DNA of 64,000 nucleotides from Acinetobacter proteolyticus (lineage in GTDB: Bacteria > Pseudomonadota > Gammaproteobacteria > Pseudomonadales > Moraxellaceae), in NCBI RefSeq assembly GCF_000367945.1, contig NZ_KB849179.1, positions 2,501,149-2,565,148 of the forward strand. The letters are read 5' to 3'. Within the stretch, counting starts at the first letter, position 1. Every line of letters starts with the position of its first letter. This document shows, piece after piece, positions 51,329 through 59,485 of this stretch. Position numbers and translations under genes: made by a program. The notes beneath the pieces were generated by a model. That model saw only the letters and a program-made list of their open reading frames with translations. It was not told where the DNA came from and made no database searches.

Positions 51329-52591
51329 ATGTCAACGATAATCATTGTACTGCTGGTCATTGTACTGATTGTAGCCATCGTTTTAAAAAAACGAGAAAGC
51401 AATCAAGCCAATCCTGCACCGAAAAAAGGTGCCAGCAAGACCACAAAAAAAGCAGCGACACGATCTGCCTCACGAACTACATTAGCCCGTGAGGAACAGG
51501 AGTATGCCCCTCCTACCACGACAGATATCTCTGAAAGTTTGCGCCAAAAGCTTGAACAACAAATTCAAAGCGGTAATTTTCAATCTGCCGAAGCACAAAT
51601 CAATCAAGCTTTAAAACAAGACAATTCTCAACATGAATTGTATTTGTTTTTACTGGATATTCATTTAAAGCAAAAAGATGATTTGGCGATTGATCAATTG
51701 ATCAAACATATTCATGCCTTAAAACTGGAAGATATTGCACAAGCAGCAGAAGCGAAGCATCGTGAATACGAGCAGAATAAACAGCCTGATTCGATTGAAT
51801 TTAATTTAGCATCCCATAGTTTTCAGCAAACACCTACATCTGAGCCACAGGTTCAAAGCAATACTGCAGACTTTGATGCACTGGTTCAAACACCTACTGC
51901 ACAATCATTTGATGACTTGCAATCAGAATATACTGTACCAGCAGAAGAAGCACAGCCTGTCGAAGCTGCACCTGAAGTTCAACCTTTAGACTTTAATTTC
52001 TCCTTTGAACAAAAACCTACCGATGAAGCGGTACCAGCTCCTGCTCCAGTTGCAACACCTGAGAGCAAAGAACAACCGCAGCCGCTTGAGTTTTCGTTCA
52101 ACTTAGAACCAACACCACCAAGCATTGAAGAAACAAAAGTTGAAGACTCAAAACCAGAACTTGACTTTAACTTTACTCATTTAGAGCTTGCATCTCAGCC
52201 CGTCGAAGAAAAAGCACCTGTAGAAGAAGCGGCGCCAAGCTTAGATTTTAATTTTGAACCTAGCGTTGAAAAAACTGAACAACCTGCGCCAGTTGAAACG
52301 ACAGCATTTTCATTTGGCCTTGCAGAACCAGCTGCAGCAGTTGAAGCACAGCCTGAACTGATCGCTCCTGTTACTGCACCGTCAGCAACGATTGCGATTC
52401 ATGACCCGTTGGCACAGTCTTTTCCTGATCTGCAACAGCTAGATGAAGCACAGCTGAATTTAGAGCTTGCAGAGCAATATATTGAACTAGGTGCCTATGA
52501 TTCTGCACGTGAGTTGTTAAAAAACAAGCAGGCATTCAATGCAGAACAACAACAACGTTCAGAAAATTTACTGAATAAAATAGCTTCCTGA
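51329..52591 (+). CDS. fimV: FimV C-terminal half (membrane-anchored, TPR-like)
   Basis: A 420-residue inner-membrane protein that carries the cytosolic part of FimV. A membrane helix opens the protein (TIIIVLLVIVLIVAIVL, residues 3-19). A helical repeat region is at about 70-150. A long acidic linker with repeated FNF/FSF motifs (EFNLASHSF, LDFNFSFEQ, LEFSFNLEP, LDFNFTHLE, LDFNFEPS, AFSFGLAEP) leads to the FimV C-terminal domain (NLELAEQYIELGAYDSAREL, about 374-393). An AAGGGG site precedes the ATG. It lies 61 bases after the fimV N-terminal gene, so the two are cotranscribed. Confidence 0.82.
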   Translation: MSTIIIVLLVIVLIVAIVLKKRESNQANPAPKKGASKTTKKAATRSASRTTLAREEQEYAPPTTTDISESLRQKLEQQIQSGNFQSAEAQINQALKQDNSQHELYLFLLDIHLKQKDDLAIDQLIKHIHALKLEDIAQAAEAKHREYEQNKQPDSIEFNLASHSFQQTPTSEPQVQSNTADFDALVQTPTAQSFDDLQSEYTVPAEEAQPVEAAPEVQPLDFNFSFEQKPTDEAVPAPAPVATPESKEQPQPLEFSFNLEPTPPSIEETKVEDSKPELDFNFTHLELASQPVEEKAPVEEAAPSLDFNFEPSVEKTEQPAPVETTAFSFGLAEPAAAVEAQPELIAPVTAPSATIAIHDPLAQSFPDLQQLDEAQLNLELAEQYIELGAYDSARELLKNKQAFNAEQQQRSENLLNKIAS

Positions 52592-52635
52592 ATTTGATCA
52601 GTCTAATATAAGCAGTCTCTCAGACTGCTTTTTTT

Positions 52636-53604
52636 ATGATGAAAACAATCGCTTTAATTTATATGGGTGGGACGTTTGGTTGTATTGGCGAACCGTTGAT
52701 GCCAATGCCTGAACAGGATTTTTTACCTTTATTAGCGAAGGTGATTCCACCACATTTACAGGTAGAATGTTTCGCTGCGCCCAGTATTAAAGACAGCAGT
52801 GCCTGTACCGCAACCGATTGGTTAATGCTGGTGCAGCAAATCCAACAATTACAACTCATTGGCTTTCAGCATTTTGTCATCATTCATGGGACGGATACCT
52901 TAAGCTACGCCGCTGCAACGCTGGCACGTTTTTTAGGCCATTCTTGCCACGCCATCATTACGGGCAGCCAATATCCATTATTGAATATTGAAGGCAACGA
53001 TACCCGTGAATTCACCGATGCAATCGGCAACCTGTATTTAGCACTGGAACAAGTCCTTGCCTTGCCAAGTGGTGTTTATCTTGCCTTCCACGAGCAAGTC
53101 TTTCATGCACAAAGCACTTTAAAAGCCCATACCACTGAATTAGATGCCTTTGTTGGCATCAAGGCAGATCAGAGCTGTGACACCACTGCAGATGCTCTTA
53201 TTGTCCAAAATCAACACATTGAGCAAGCTGCTCAACTCAGTGTCTTGAATTTGATGTTACAGCCGATTGCGAAACAACAATTCATTTTACAATTAAAAAA
53301 TCTTCTGCTTAGCCCACCCAACTTTTTGGTGCTACAGGGCTTTGGTACAGGTAATATCGCTGTCAATGATGAAATCCTGGCCCTGTTTGAACAACTTTAT
53401 CACAAACAATGTTTGCCAATTATTAGTACTCAAGTGACCTTTGGGCAACTCGATCAACGTTATGCGATTAGCTCATGGATTCAATCTGCCAAAGTTTTAG
53501 TCAATGATTGCCATAGCCATGCCGATTTATATGCAAAAGTCTTGCAAATGTATTTAAAATATCCGACCCACGAACAATGGTTCGAACATTGGCATCAACA
53601 TTAA
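52636..53604 (+). CDS. Asparaginase, cytosolic type I-like
   Basis: A 322-residue asparaginase/glutaminase-family enzyme. The two active-site threonines are in ALIYMGGTFGCIGEP (about residues 6-20) and in VIIHGTDTLSYAAATLARF (about 78-96), and YPLLNIEGNDTREFTDAIGN is typical. The absence of a signal peptide points to a cytosolic, low-affinity type I enzyme; L-asparagine hydrolysis is inferred. Two ATGs in tandem begin it. It is inserted between fimV and truA, which are adjacent in Pseudomonas, and starts only 44 bases after the fimV C-terminal gene. Confidence 0.85.
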   Translation: MMKTIALIYMGGTFGCIGEPLMPMPEQDFLPLLAKVIPPHLQVECFAAPSIKDSSACTATDWLMLVQQIQQLQLIGFQHFVIIHGTDTLSYAAATLARFLGHSCHAIITGSQYPLLNIEGNDTREFTDAIGNLYLALEQVLALPSGVYLAFHEQVFHAQSTLKAHTTELDAFVGIKADQSCDTTADALIVQNQHIEQAAQLSVLNLMLQPIAKQQFILQLKNLLLSPPNFLVLQGFGTGNIAVNDEILALFEQLYHKQCLPIISTQVTFGQLDQRYAISSWIQSAKVLVNDCHSHADLYAKVLQMYLKYPTHEQWFEHWHQH

Positions 53605-53619
53605 TTCTGAGGTTAGAAC

Positions 53620-54417
53620 ATGCAACGTTATGCAATCGGTATTGAATTTTGCGGTACTCAATACCGTGGTTGGCAAACCCAACAGGCTGGCGTTATCACT
53701 GTTCAGGAAACCATAGAAAAAGTGCTGAGTCGTATTGCCAATGAGCCGATTATGTTGCATGGTGCTGGACGAACGGATGCAGGCGTACATGCGACCAATA
53801 TGGTGGCGCATTTCGACACTGAAGCCATTCGACCTGAACAAGGCTGGATTCGTGGGGCCAATAGCCAACTTCCCAAAGACATTTCAATCCAGTGGATTAA
53901 ATGCATGGATGAGAATTTCCATGCCCGTTTCAAAGCGGTGGCACGACGTTACCGCTATGTGGTGTATAACGCTCCGACTCGCCCTGCCCTGTTATATAAA
54001 CAGGTCACCCATCTTTATCAAAAGCTTGATGTGCAAAAGATGATTACTGCTGCTGCCAAATTCGAGGGTACGCATAATTTTGAGACTTTTCGTGCTGCTG
54101 CCTGTCAATCGAATCAACCTGTACGCCATGTAAAACACTGTCGCTTATTCGAACATGGGCATTATCTGGTCTTAGATATTCAAGCGGATGGCTTCTTACA
54201 CCATATGGTGCGTAATATCATGGGCTGCCTGCTTGAAATTGGACAAGGCATGTATGACATCGACCATATTGATACCATGTTTGCCGCAGAAGATCGCACC
54301 GCTGCTGGTATTACCGCACCACCTGATGGTTTATATTTTATTCAGTCTTATTATCCTGATGAATTCGATTTACCGCAGCTGCCTTTAGGCCCACACTGGT
54401 TGAATTTAGCTGATTAA
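53620..54417 (+). CDS. truA: tRNA pseudouridine synthase A (TruA)
   Basis: A 265-residue enzyme that makes pseudouridine at positions 38-40 of tRNA anticodon arms. The catalytic Asp is in AGRTDAGVHAT (about residues 49-59). RYRYVVYNAPTRPALL, GTHNFETFRAAACQS and FLHHMVRNIMGCLLEIG are further family blocks. It starts 15 bases after the asparaginase stop and ends before a strong bidirectional terminator. Confidence 0.96.
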   Translation: MQRYAIGIEFCGTQYRGWQTQQAGVITVQETIEKVLSRIANEPIMLHGAGRTDAGVHATNMVAHFDTEAIRPEQGWIRGANSQLPKDISIQWIKCMDENFHARFKAVARRYRYVVYNAPTRPALLYKQVTHLYQKLDVQKMITAAAKFEGTHNFETFRAAACQSNQPVRHVKHCRLFEHGHYLVLDIQADGFLHHMVRNIMGCLLEIGQGMYDIDHIDTMFAAEDRTAAGITAPPDGLYFIQSYYPDEFDLPQLPLGPHWLNLAD

Positions 54418-54418
54418 T

Positions 54419-54451
54419 AAAAAAGCCTTATCACAGTGATAAGGCTTTTTA
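54419..54451. terminator. Bidirectional terminator between truA and the AraC regulator
   Basis: AAAAAGCCTTATCAC pairs with GTGATAAGGCTTTTT with a minimal loop and serves both converging genes. Confidence 0.92.
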
Positions 54452-54462
54452 TTTGCAACCAA

Positions 54463-55470
54463 TTAACGTTGTTTACGCTTGCGATATTCAACTGGCGTTT
54501 CATTTGTCCAACGCTTAAAGGCACGATAGAAAGTACTTGGTTCAGAAAAACCCGTTAAATATACAATACGCTCTACACTTTCATTGGTATTCGCCAATAG
54601 CTTTTTCGCTAAACGGCAACGATAATCCGAAAGAATTTGCTGGAAGCTGGTATTGGCTTCACTGAGTTGGGTTCTTAAACGACGTGGCGTAATATTCAAC
54701 TGTGCCGCCACCGTCTCCAGAGTGGTTTCGCCACTTTCAAGAGTTGAACCAATGGCACGGCGGACTTCACCCACTAAATCATAGCGTGCCAGTTCTTGTA
54801 ATTTTTCAATCGCCAATTGCTCATGCAATTGCAGTAATTCAGGCTCTGCTTGCCATAACGGATAATCCAGTACAGCTGCATCAAAATAAAGACGGGTTTC
54901 TTTTTGCCCTAAACTGACAGGACAGCCATAGACTCTAAAGTATTCGTCATCAGCAGCACCTTCATTGAAGTTAAAATCAATATAAATCGGGTGAAACTGA
55001 CCTTCGGTAATAAATTTAAAGAAACGTAAAATGCCTGACATGGCACATTCAGAGAAATGACGGTTCACTAAATTATCTGGCCAATACTGTTCGCCATTGC
55101 TTAAATAGCAACGACCATCTTCAATCACCAGTTTGGCATCGAAAGCATCACTGATCAGGCGTTGATAGGCCAAAGCACGCTTCAAGCCTTCGCCAAAGGT
55201 TTCACTACTGATAAATAAATGTTCAATGACTTGACCACGATAAAGTGGTAAATGTTCACCTAGATGGAGTCCAATATCTGGATCATTACTGACGTCCTGT
55301 GCAGCAATCCAAAATGCATTTTGTGCACTTAACGGCGTTCTTGCATTGGTATCCACCTGATTTAATGCAACACCAGCCTTTGTTAAAATCTCTTCAGTTG
55401 GTAATCCTGCTTTACGAATTGCCTGATAACCAAAGCGCAATACAACTGATGCATCTGTTAGCTGACCCAC
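54463..55470 (-). CDS. AraC-family transcriptional regulator
   Basis: A 335-residue regulator. The N-terminal 200 residues are the arabinose-binding-like ligand domain of the OruR/ArgR-type AraC group (DPDIGLHLGEHLPLYRGQVI). The C-terminal 100 residues hold two helix-turn-helix motifs: LETVAAQLNITPRRLRTQLS and VERIVYLTGFSEPSTFYRAF, followed by the conserved RWTNETPVEYRK. The target and ligand are unknown. It is divergent from infA; direct repeats of TCTGACAG in the interval may be its own operator. Confidence 0.88.
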   Translation of the reverse strand: MGQLTDASVVLRFGYQAIRKAGLPTEEILTKAGVALNQVDTNARTPLSAQNAFWIAAQDVSNDPDIGLHLGEHLPLYRGQVIEHLFISSETFGEGLKRALAYQRLISDAFDAKLVIEDGRCYLSNGEQYWPDNLVNRHFSECAMSGILRFFKFITEGQFHPIYIDFNFNEGAADDEYFRVYGCPVSLGQKETRLYFDAAVLDYPLWQAEPELLQLHEQLAIEKLQELARYDLVGEVRRAIGSTLESGETTLETVAAQLNITPRRLRTQLSEANTSFQQILSDYRCRLAKKLLANTNESVERIVYLTGFSEPSTFYRAFKRWTNETPVEYRKRKQR

Positions 55471-55588
55471 GCAGTGCCCTTCCCTGTAGATACGTTATTA
55501 TGACAATGAACAACAATTTTAGATTAACGTTGATTGACCAAACTGACAACAATATTCTGCTTATTTTGTTAAAAAAAATCTAAGATTG

Positions 55589-55620
55589 TCTGACAGTTTC
55601 TTTCGGTTAATATCTGACAG
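55589..55620. promoter_or_regulatory. Direct repeat of TCTGACAG upstream of the AraC gene
   Basis: TCTGACAG occurs at 55589-55596 and 55613-55620, 24 bases apart. Direct repeats at about two helical turns are the usual operator form for AraC proteins. The role is inferred. Confidence 0.35.
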
Positions 55621-55638
55621 CCTCTCACTGAGTTGATC

Positions 55639-55667
55639 TTGTAAATTTTAAATAAATTGACTATAAT
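55639..55667 (+). promoter_or_regulatory. Promoter of infA
   Basis: TTGTAA (55639-55644) and TATAAT (55662-55667) are separated by 17 bases. It lies 33 bases before the infA start codon. Confidence 0.75.
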
Positions 55668-55699
55668 TTGCGCCTTCCCAATTTGATCTCAGGTAGGCT

Positions 55700-55921
55700 A
55701 TGGCCAATAAAGAGGAACTCATTGAGTTCGAAGGCGTTGTCACCGAAACGCTTCCTAATACGATGTTCCGTGTACGTTTAGAAAACGGTCACGAAGTTAT
55801 TGCTCACATTTCTGGTAAAATGCGTAAACACTATATTCGTATTTTGACAGGTGACAGTGTTAAAGTTGAAATGACACCTTATGATTTAACTAAGGGTCGT
55901 ATCACTTATCGTGCACGCTAA
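55700..55921 (+). CDS. infA: Translation initiation factor IF-1
   Basis: A 73-residue S1-fold (OB) protein that occupies the ribosomal A site during initiation. [40 protein letters not shown] and [15 protein letters not shown] are the classic blocks of IF-1. Length and start are standard. It is monocistronic with its own promoter and terminator. Confidence 0.98.
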   Translation: MANKEELIEFEGVVTETLPNTMFRVRLENGHEVIAHISGKMRKHYIRILTGDSVKVEMTPYDLTKGRITYRAR

Positions 55922-55938
55922 GTCAGATTAGTGAATGC

Positions 55939-55969
55939 AAAAAAGCCACATCTTTATGTGGCTTTTTTT
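55939..55969 (+). terminator. Terminator of infA
   Basis: AAAAAAGCCACAT pairs with ATGTGGCTTTTTT around a short loop; it can also act on the converging gene. Confidence 0.9.
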
Positions 55970-55986
55970 ATTGCTCATGTGAACGT

Positions 55987-56358
55987 TTATTCACTGAGAC
56001 GTGTCGTTTTACAGCCCACTGTCTGACATTCACGGATACGTTCTTGCAGCCAGTTATTGCGTTCTTGCGTTGCATTCAATTGGCATTGTACATAAACCGT
56101 ACTCTTGGAATCATCACTACATTCTGCATCACGATGGCGAATCCACGCCAGTTGTGATTTTTTTAAAATTTTTTGTTGTGTATCGCTCAGCTGTTTGCGT
56201 AATTGCTGATAGTTTTTATTTAAATCAGCATCTGCACTGGCAAAAATTTTATTGGTACAGTAGATATCATCATAAGTATTACGGGCATTTTCGCAGTTAT
56301 CCGCATAGCTCAATGTTGCCATTGCCCCACAGATTAAGCCAAATATTATTTTGCGCAT
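55987..56358 (-). CDS. LprI-like lysozyme inhibitor (DUF1311) protein
   Basis: A 123-residue secreted protein. A signal peptide (MRKIIFGLICGAMATLSYA) precedes the DUF1311 domain with ADNCENARNTYDDIYCTNKI, SADADLNKNYQQLRKQLS, SQLAWIRHRDAEC and the cysteine-rich end ECQTVGCKTTRLSE. Family members (LprI) bind and inhibit lysozyme in some bacteria, but that is not proven here. The start at 56358 is chosen over one four codons upstream because GGA lies nine bases before it. Confidence 0.82.
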   Translation of the reverse strand: MRKIIFGLICGAMATLSYADNCENARNTYDDIYCTNKIFASADADLNKNYQQLRKQLSDTQQKILKKSQLAWIRHRDAECSDDSKSTVYVQCQLNATQERNNWLQERIRECQTVGCKTTRLSE

Positions 56359-56533
56359 GAAGTTGTCCAAATCGCTTAATTATCATCATTATCTAAGCAT
56401 ATTTTGCTGGGCTTGAACATTGTCCAAAAGTAGACAAGATTGTATCTTTTTAGCAATTCACATAAATGCTCTCGACACAGCTGCACTTTTGCCATTGAAT
56501 AAAAAAAGATCAAAAAAATAAAGGATGATCATA

Positions 56534-56932
56534 ATGAAAAATTATAAATACCTGTTGTTCTGTACGCTGGTCGGTTTACAAGCTTGTGCGACATCAAATC
56601 AGCCAAATATTAGTCTGCCCGACTATCTAAAACCATTTATTGGGCAATCTGCGCAGACCATTCAGCAACAGCTCGACTTAAAGCCCTTAGGCTTCCAAAC
56701 ACTGGCCCAGCCTGTTAAGCAAAATAATCAACTGATTTATACCGTGATTCGTCCCGTCCGTATCCCGATTCCGATTGCACAATCAACCGAACTTGGCGCT
56801 CAGAATATTCCGATTCAAAGTGCTGGCAATGCAGGCAGTGCTTATGATCTGAACTTAAAATGCCATATTATTTTTGAGTTGAATCAGCAGCAAATTGCGC
56901 AATCAATTCGTTATGAAGGCAAAGCCTGCTAA
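56534..56932 (+). CDS. Small lipoprotein, 132 aa
   Basis: A predicted lipoprotein with lipobox LQAC and lipidated Cys18. The mature part (ISLPDYLKPFIGQSAQTIQQ, then PLGFQTLAQPVKQNNQLIYT) is a small beta-rich domain that ends GKAC. I recognise no family; the single Cys near the C terminus and one in NLKCHI may pair. The ATG at 56534 is preferred over 56525 because AAAGG is too close to the latter. It stands alone, between two convergent terminators. Confidence 0.65.
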   Translation: MKNYKYLLFCTLVGLQACATSNQPNISLPDYLKPFIGQSAQTIQQQLDLKPLGFQTLAQPVKQNNQLIYTVIRPVRIPIPIAQSTELGAQNIPIQSAGNAGSAYDLNLKCHIIFELNQQQIAQSIRYEGKAC

Positions 56933-56942
56933 TTCATTAAAT

Positions 56943-56971
56943 AAAAAAACGCAGCTAAAGCTGCGTTTTTA
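56943..56971. terminator. Bidirectional terminator between the 132-aa lipoprotein gene and leuB
   Basis: AAAAACGCAGCT pairs with AGCTGCGTTTTT around a minimal loop. Confidence 0.9.
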
Positions 56972-56985
56972 ATAAACTTCAATGC

Positions 56986-58065
56986 TTAGTTTAATGCTGC
57001 AACCACAGCTTCACCCATCGCATCTGTCCCGACTTTATTCATACCTTCCGACATGATATCGGCAGTACGTAAACCTTGGTCTAACACCTGACCGACCGCA
57101 TCTTCAATGGCCTTCGCAGCCGCTTCTTCACGGAAGGTATAACGCAACATCATCGCCACTGACAGTACAGTCGCCAATGGGTTGGCAATATTTTGACCTG
57201 CGATATCTGGCGCTGAACCATGACATGGTTCATACATACCTTTGCCGTTTTCATCTAAAGAGGCAGATGGCAACATGCCGATTGAACCCGTCAACATCGC
57301 TGCTTCGTCAGACAAGATATCACCGAACAAATTACCCGTAACGATCACGTCAAATTGCTTCGGTGCGCGTACCAACTGCATTGCCGCATTATCCACATAC
57401 ATATGCGACAACTGAATATTTGAATACTGTGCTTGCTGTAAGTCAGTGACAGTTTGCTTCCATAACTCCGTCACCTCAAGAACGTTGGCTTTATCTACCG
57501 AACAGACCTTGCCACCACGCAACCCAGCTAACTCAAAAGCAACTTTGGCGATGCGTTTGATTTCACTTTCTGAATAGACATCCGTGTTATAACCCTGCTT
57601 TTCACCATTTTCGAGTTCACGAATACCACGTGGTTGACCAAAATAAATCCCACCCGTTAATTCACGAACAATCAGAATATCAAGGCCAGCAACGATTTCA
57701 GGTTTTAAGCTCGATGCATCCGCCAATTGTGGATACAGAATTGCAGGACGTAAATTGGCGAATAAATTGAGTTCACTACGAATTTTCAACAAGCCACGTT
57801 CAGGGCGAATTGAACGCTCAATGCTATCCCACTTCGGACCACCCACTGCACCCAATAAAATCGCATCGGCTTTTTTCGCCTGTTCACTGGTCACGGCTGG
57901 GTATGGTTCGCCGTGTGCATCAATTGCAGAACCACCGAGCAAACCATGTTCCCATGTCAAACCTAAATTAAATTTATCATTGACCTTGGTTAAAACCTTT
58001 TCAGCAGCTGCTACGATTTCAGGACCAATGCCATCACCCGCTAAAATCAAAATATGCTTCGACAT
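56986..58065 (-). CDS. leuB: 3-isopropylmalate dehydrogenase
   Basis: A 359-residue enzyme, the third step of leucine biosynthesis, decarboxylating 3-isopropylmalate with NAD+. Seen are [37 protein letters not shown] for substrate binding, and [20 protein letters not shown] (about residues 242-261) with the metal-binding Asps. It is separated from leuD by an unrelated lipoprotein gene. Confidence 0.96.
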   Translation of the reverse strand: MSKHILILAGDGIGPEIVAAAEKVLTKVNDKFNLGLTWEHGLLGGSAIDAHGEPYPAVTSEQAKKADAILLGAVGGPKWDSIERSIRPERGLLKIRSELNLFANLRPAILYPQLADASSLKPEIVAGLDILIVRELTGGIYFGQPRGIRELENGEKQGYNTDVYSESEIKRIAKVAFELAGLRGGKVCSVDKANVLEVTELWKQTVTDLQQAQYSNIQLSHMYVDNAAMQLVRAPKQFDVIVTGNLFGDILSDEAAMLTGSIGMLPSASLDENGKGMYEPCHGSAPDIAGQNIANPLATVLSVAMMLRYTFREEAAAKAIEDAVGQVLDQGLRTADIMSEGMNKVGTDAMGEAVVAALN

Positions 58066-58110
58066 TTATTTTCCAATTTTCCTATGTGCAACGATGACGC
58101 TGCAAGCCAA

Positions 58111-58686
58111 TTAAACCTTTTTCTCAACAAACTCACCCAGACCTGTACTGACGTCAAATGGACGACAGAAACGACGAATGGTGTGTTGCTCTTGCTGTAA
58201 ATCTACACACAACGGATCAGGCACAGAAACATTAAGTAAACTACCTGAACGACGTGTTCGGTCTCGGTACATTTTAAAGGTATAGCGCACATGCGGTTTA
58301 AATGCATGAATCACATGGAAAGTTTCGGAACGGTCAGGAGAAATTGGATAGAAGCGAATCACGACCTCATATTGCTTGGCTGGCACACTTAAATAGACCT
58401 GCTGTTTGCGGCTAAATACTGAACCATGTAAGCGTACAATGCCGCGTTCCATTGCCTTTTGGCTAATCCGATGAGTCTTTGCATCAATGACATCGATGTC
58501 ACCAATACGTTCAAACTCACAATTCTCAACACCTGAACAATATAAAGTTGTGTTGTCCGCCTTACTTTCCAATGTGTTCTGTGCAATACGAACCTGATCC
58601 ACCACATTGGGTGCATTTTGACATGCAGTCAAAGTCGTAACAGCGCCTAGACACAGTAAAATACTGCGAGCGAGTCTTCTTTTCAT
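58111..58686 (-). CDS. Lipoprotein lodged between leuD and leuB
   Basis: A 191-residue predicted lipoprotein with a signal peptide (SILLCLGAVTTLTAC) and lipobox LTAC, lipidated at Cys22. The mature part has four or five cysteines (TLYCSGVENCEF, DPLCVDLQ, RRFCRPFD) and a beta-rich middle (AKQYEVVIRFYPIS). I recognise no family. Its promoter region (58687-58822) contains a perfect 12-bp inverted repeat. The leu genes on both sides make this look like an insertion into the leu cluster with its own control. Confidence 0.65.
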   Translation of the reverse strand: MKRRLARSILLCLGAVTTLTACQNAPNVVDQVRIAQNTLESKADNTTLYCSGVENCEFERIGDIDVIDAKTHRISQKAMERGIVRLHGSVFSRKQQVYLSVPAKQYEVVIRFYPISPDRSETFHVIHAFKPHVRYTFKMYRDRTRRSGSLLNVSVPDPLCVDLQQEQHTIRRFCRPFDVSTGLGEFVEKKV

Positions 58687-58708
58687 TATTCAAGCCCAGT
58701 CCTCATGT

Positions 58709-58754
58709 CTTGTTAACATGTAAGCAAAATATTATCCGCTAGCATGTTAACAAG
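58709..58754. promoter_or_regulatory. Perfect 12-bp inverted repeat upstream of the lipoprotein gene
   Basis: CTTGTTAACATG (58709-58720) and CATGTTAACAAG (58743-58754) are exact reverse complements, 22 bases apart. Each arm also contains the palindrome GTTAAC, so they may be two operator sites, 34 bases centre to centre. A TAATAT box on the minus strand lies between the arms, so a bound protein would cover the promoter of the lipoprotein gene. Confidence 0.6.
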
Positions 58755-58822
58755 AGTTCAATCTCTGCGCTATGCCTATGTTAAAAATGTCTAAAACCCA
58801 AATGTATTTCTACGACCCAAAC

Positions 58823-59473
58823 TTAAGCTTGGATGTCTTGAAACACCCACGGACGCGCTTGTTTCGCCTTGGCTTCAAAAGCGCGAATATCATCTGCCAC
58901 TTGTAAAGTTAAGCCAATATCATCCAAACCATTTAATAAGCAGTGCTTACGGAATGGATCAATTTCAAATTTAAATGCTTCACCTGTTGGGGTACGCACT
59001 TCCTGAGCCTCTAAATCAATGGTCAGTTGATAACCCTCATTCTCAGCACATTCTTTAAATAACTGATCCACCACCTGTTCAGATAAAATCACAGGTAACA
59101 TGCCATTTTTAAAGCAGTTATTAAAGAAAATATCGGCAAAGCTCGGTGCAATGACGGTACGGAAACCATATTCATTCAACGCCCAAGGCGCATGCTCACG
59201 GCTAGAACCACAACCAAAATTGGTCCGTGCCAATAAAATACTTGAACCTTGATAACGCGGTTGATTCAATACGAAATCAGGATTTTTCGGGCGTTTGCTA
59301 ATGTCTTGACCTAAATAGCCTTCATCCAAATAACGTAACTCATCAAATAAGTTATCGCCGAAACCTGTACGTTTAATCGACTTTAAGAATTGTTTTGGAA
59401 TAATTAAATCGGTATCGACATTGGCACGGTCTAAAGGCCCAACAATACCTTGCTCTACAGTGTATTTTTCCAT
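58823..59473 (-). CDS. leuD: 3-isopropylmalate dehydratase small subunit
   Basis: A 216-residue swivel-domain subunit that pairs with LeuC to isomerise 2- to 3-isopropylmalate. Seen are [54 protein letters not shown] and the [11 protein letters not shown] block. It lies 12 bases behind leuC, so the pair is an operon. Confidence 0.96.
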   Translation of the reverse strand: MEKYTVEQGIVGPLDRANVDTDLIIPKQFLKSIKRTGFGDNLFDELRYLDEGYLGQDISKRPKNPDFVLNQPRYQGSSILLARTNFGCGSSREHAPWALNEYGFRTVIAPSFADIFFNNCFKNGMLPVILSEQVVDQLFKECAENEGYQLTIDLEAQEVRTPTGEAFKFEIDPFRKHCLLNGLDDIGLTLQVADDIRAFEAKAKQARPWVFQDIQA

Positions 59474-59485
59474 GCTTGTGCTCCC

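Noticed and set aside
49801..52591. FimV interrupted by frameshift or nonsense mutation (pseudogene)
   Set aside because: The two frames are separated by 61 bases, the second has its own ribosome site and starts with a proper membrane helix. It looks like two genes.
56001..56360. Plus-strand open frame of 119 codons opposite the LprI-like gene
   Set aside because: It is a shadow of the lprI-like gene, rich in His and Tyr as expected from the reverse complement of Lys/Asp/Asn-rich codons, with no start signals.
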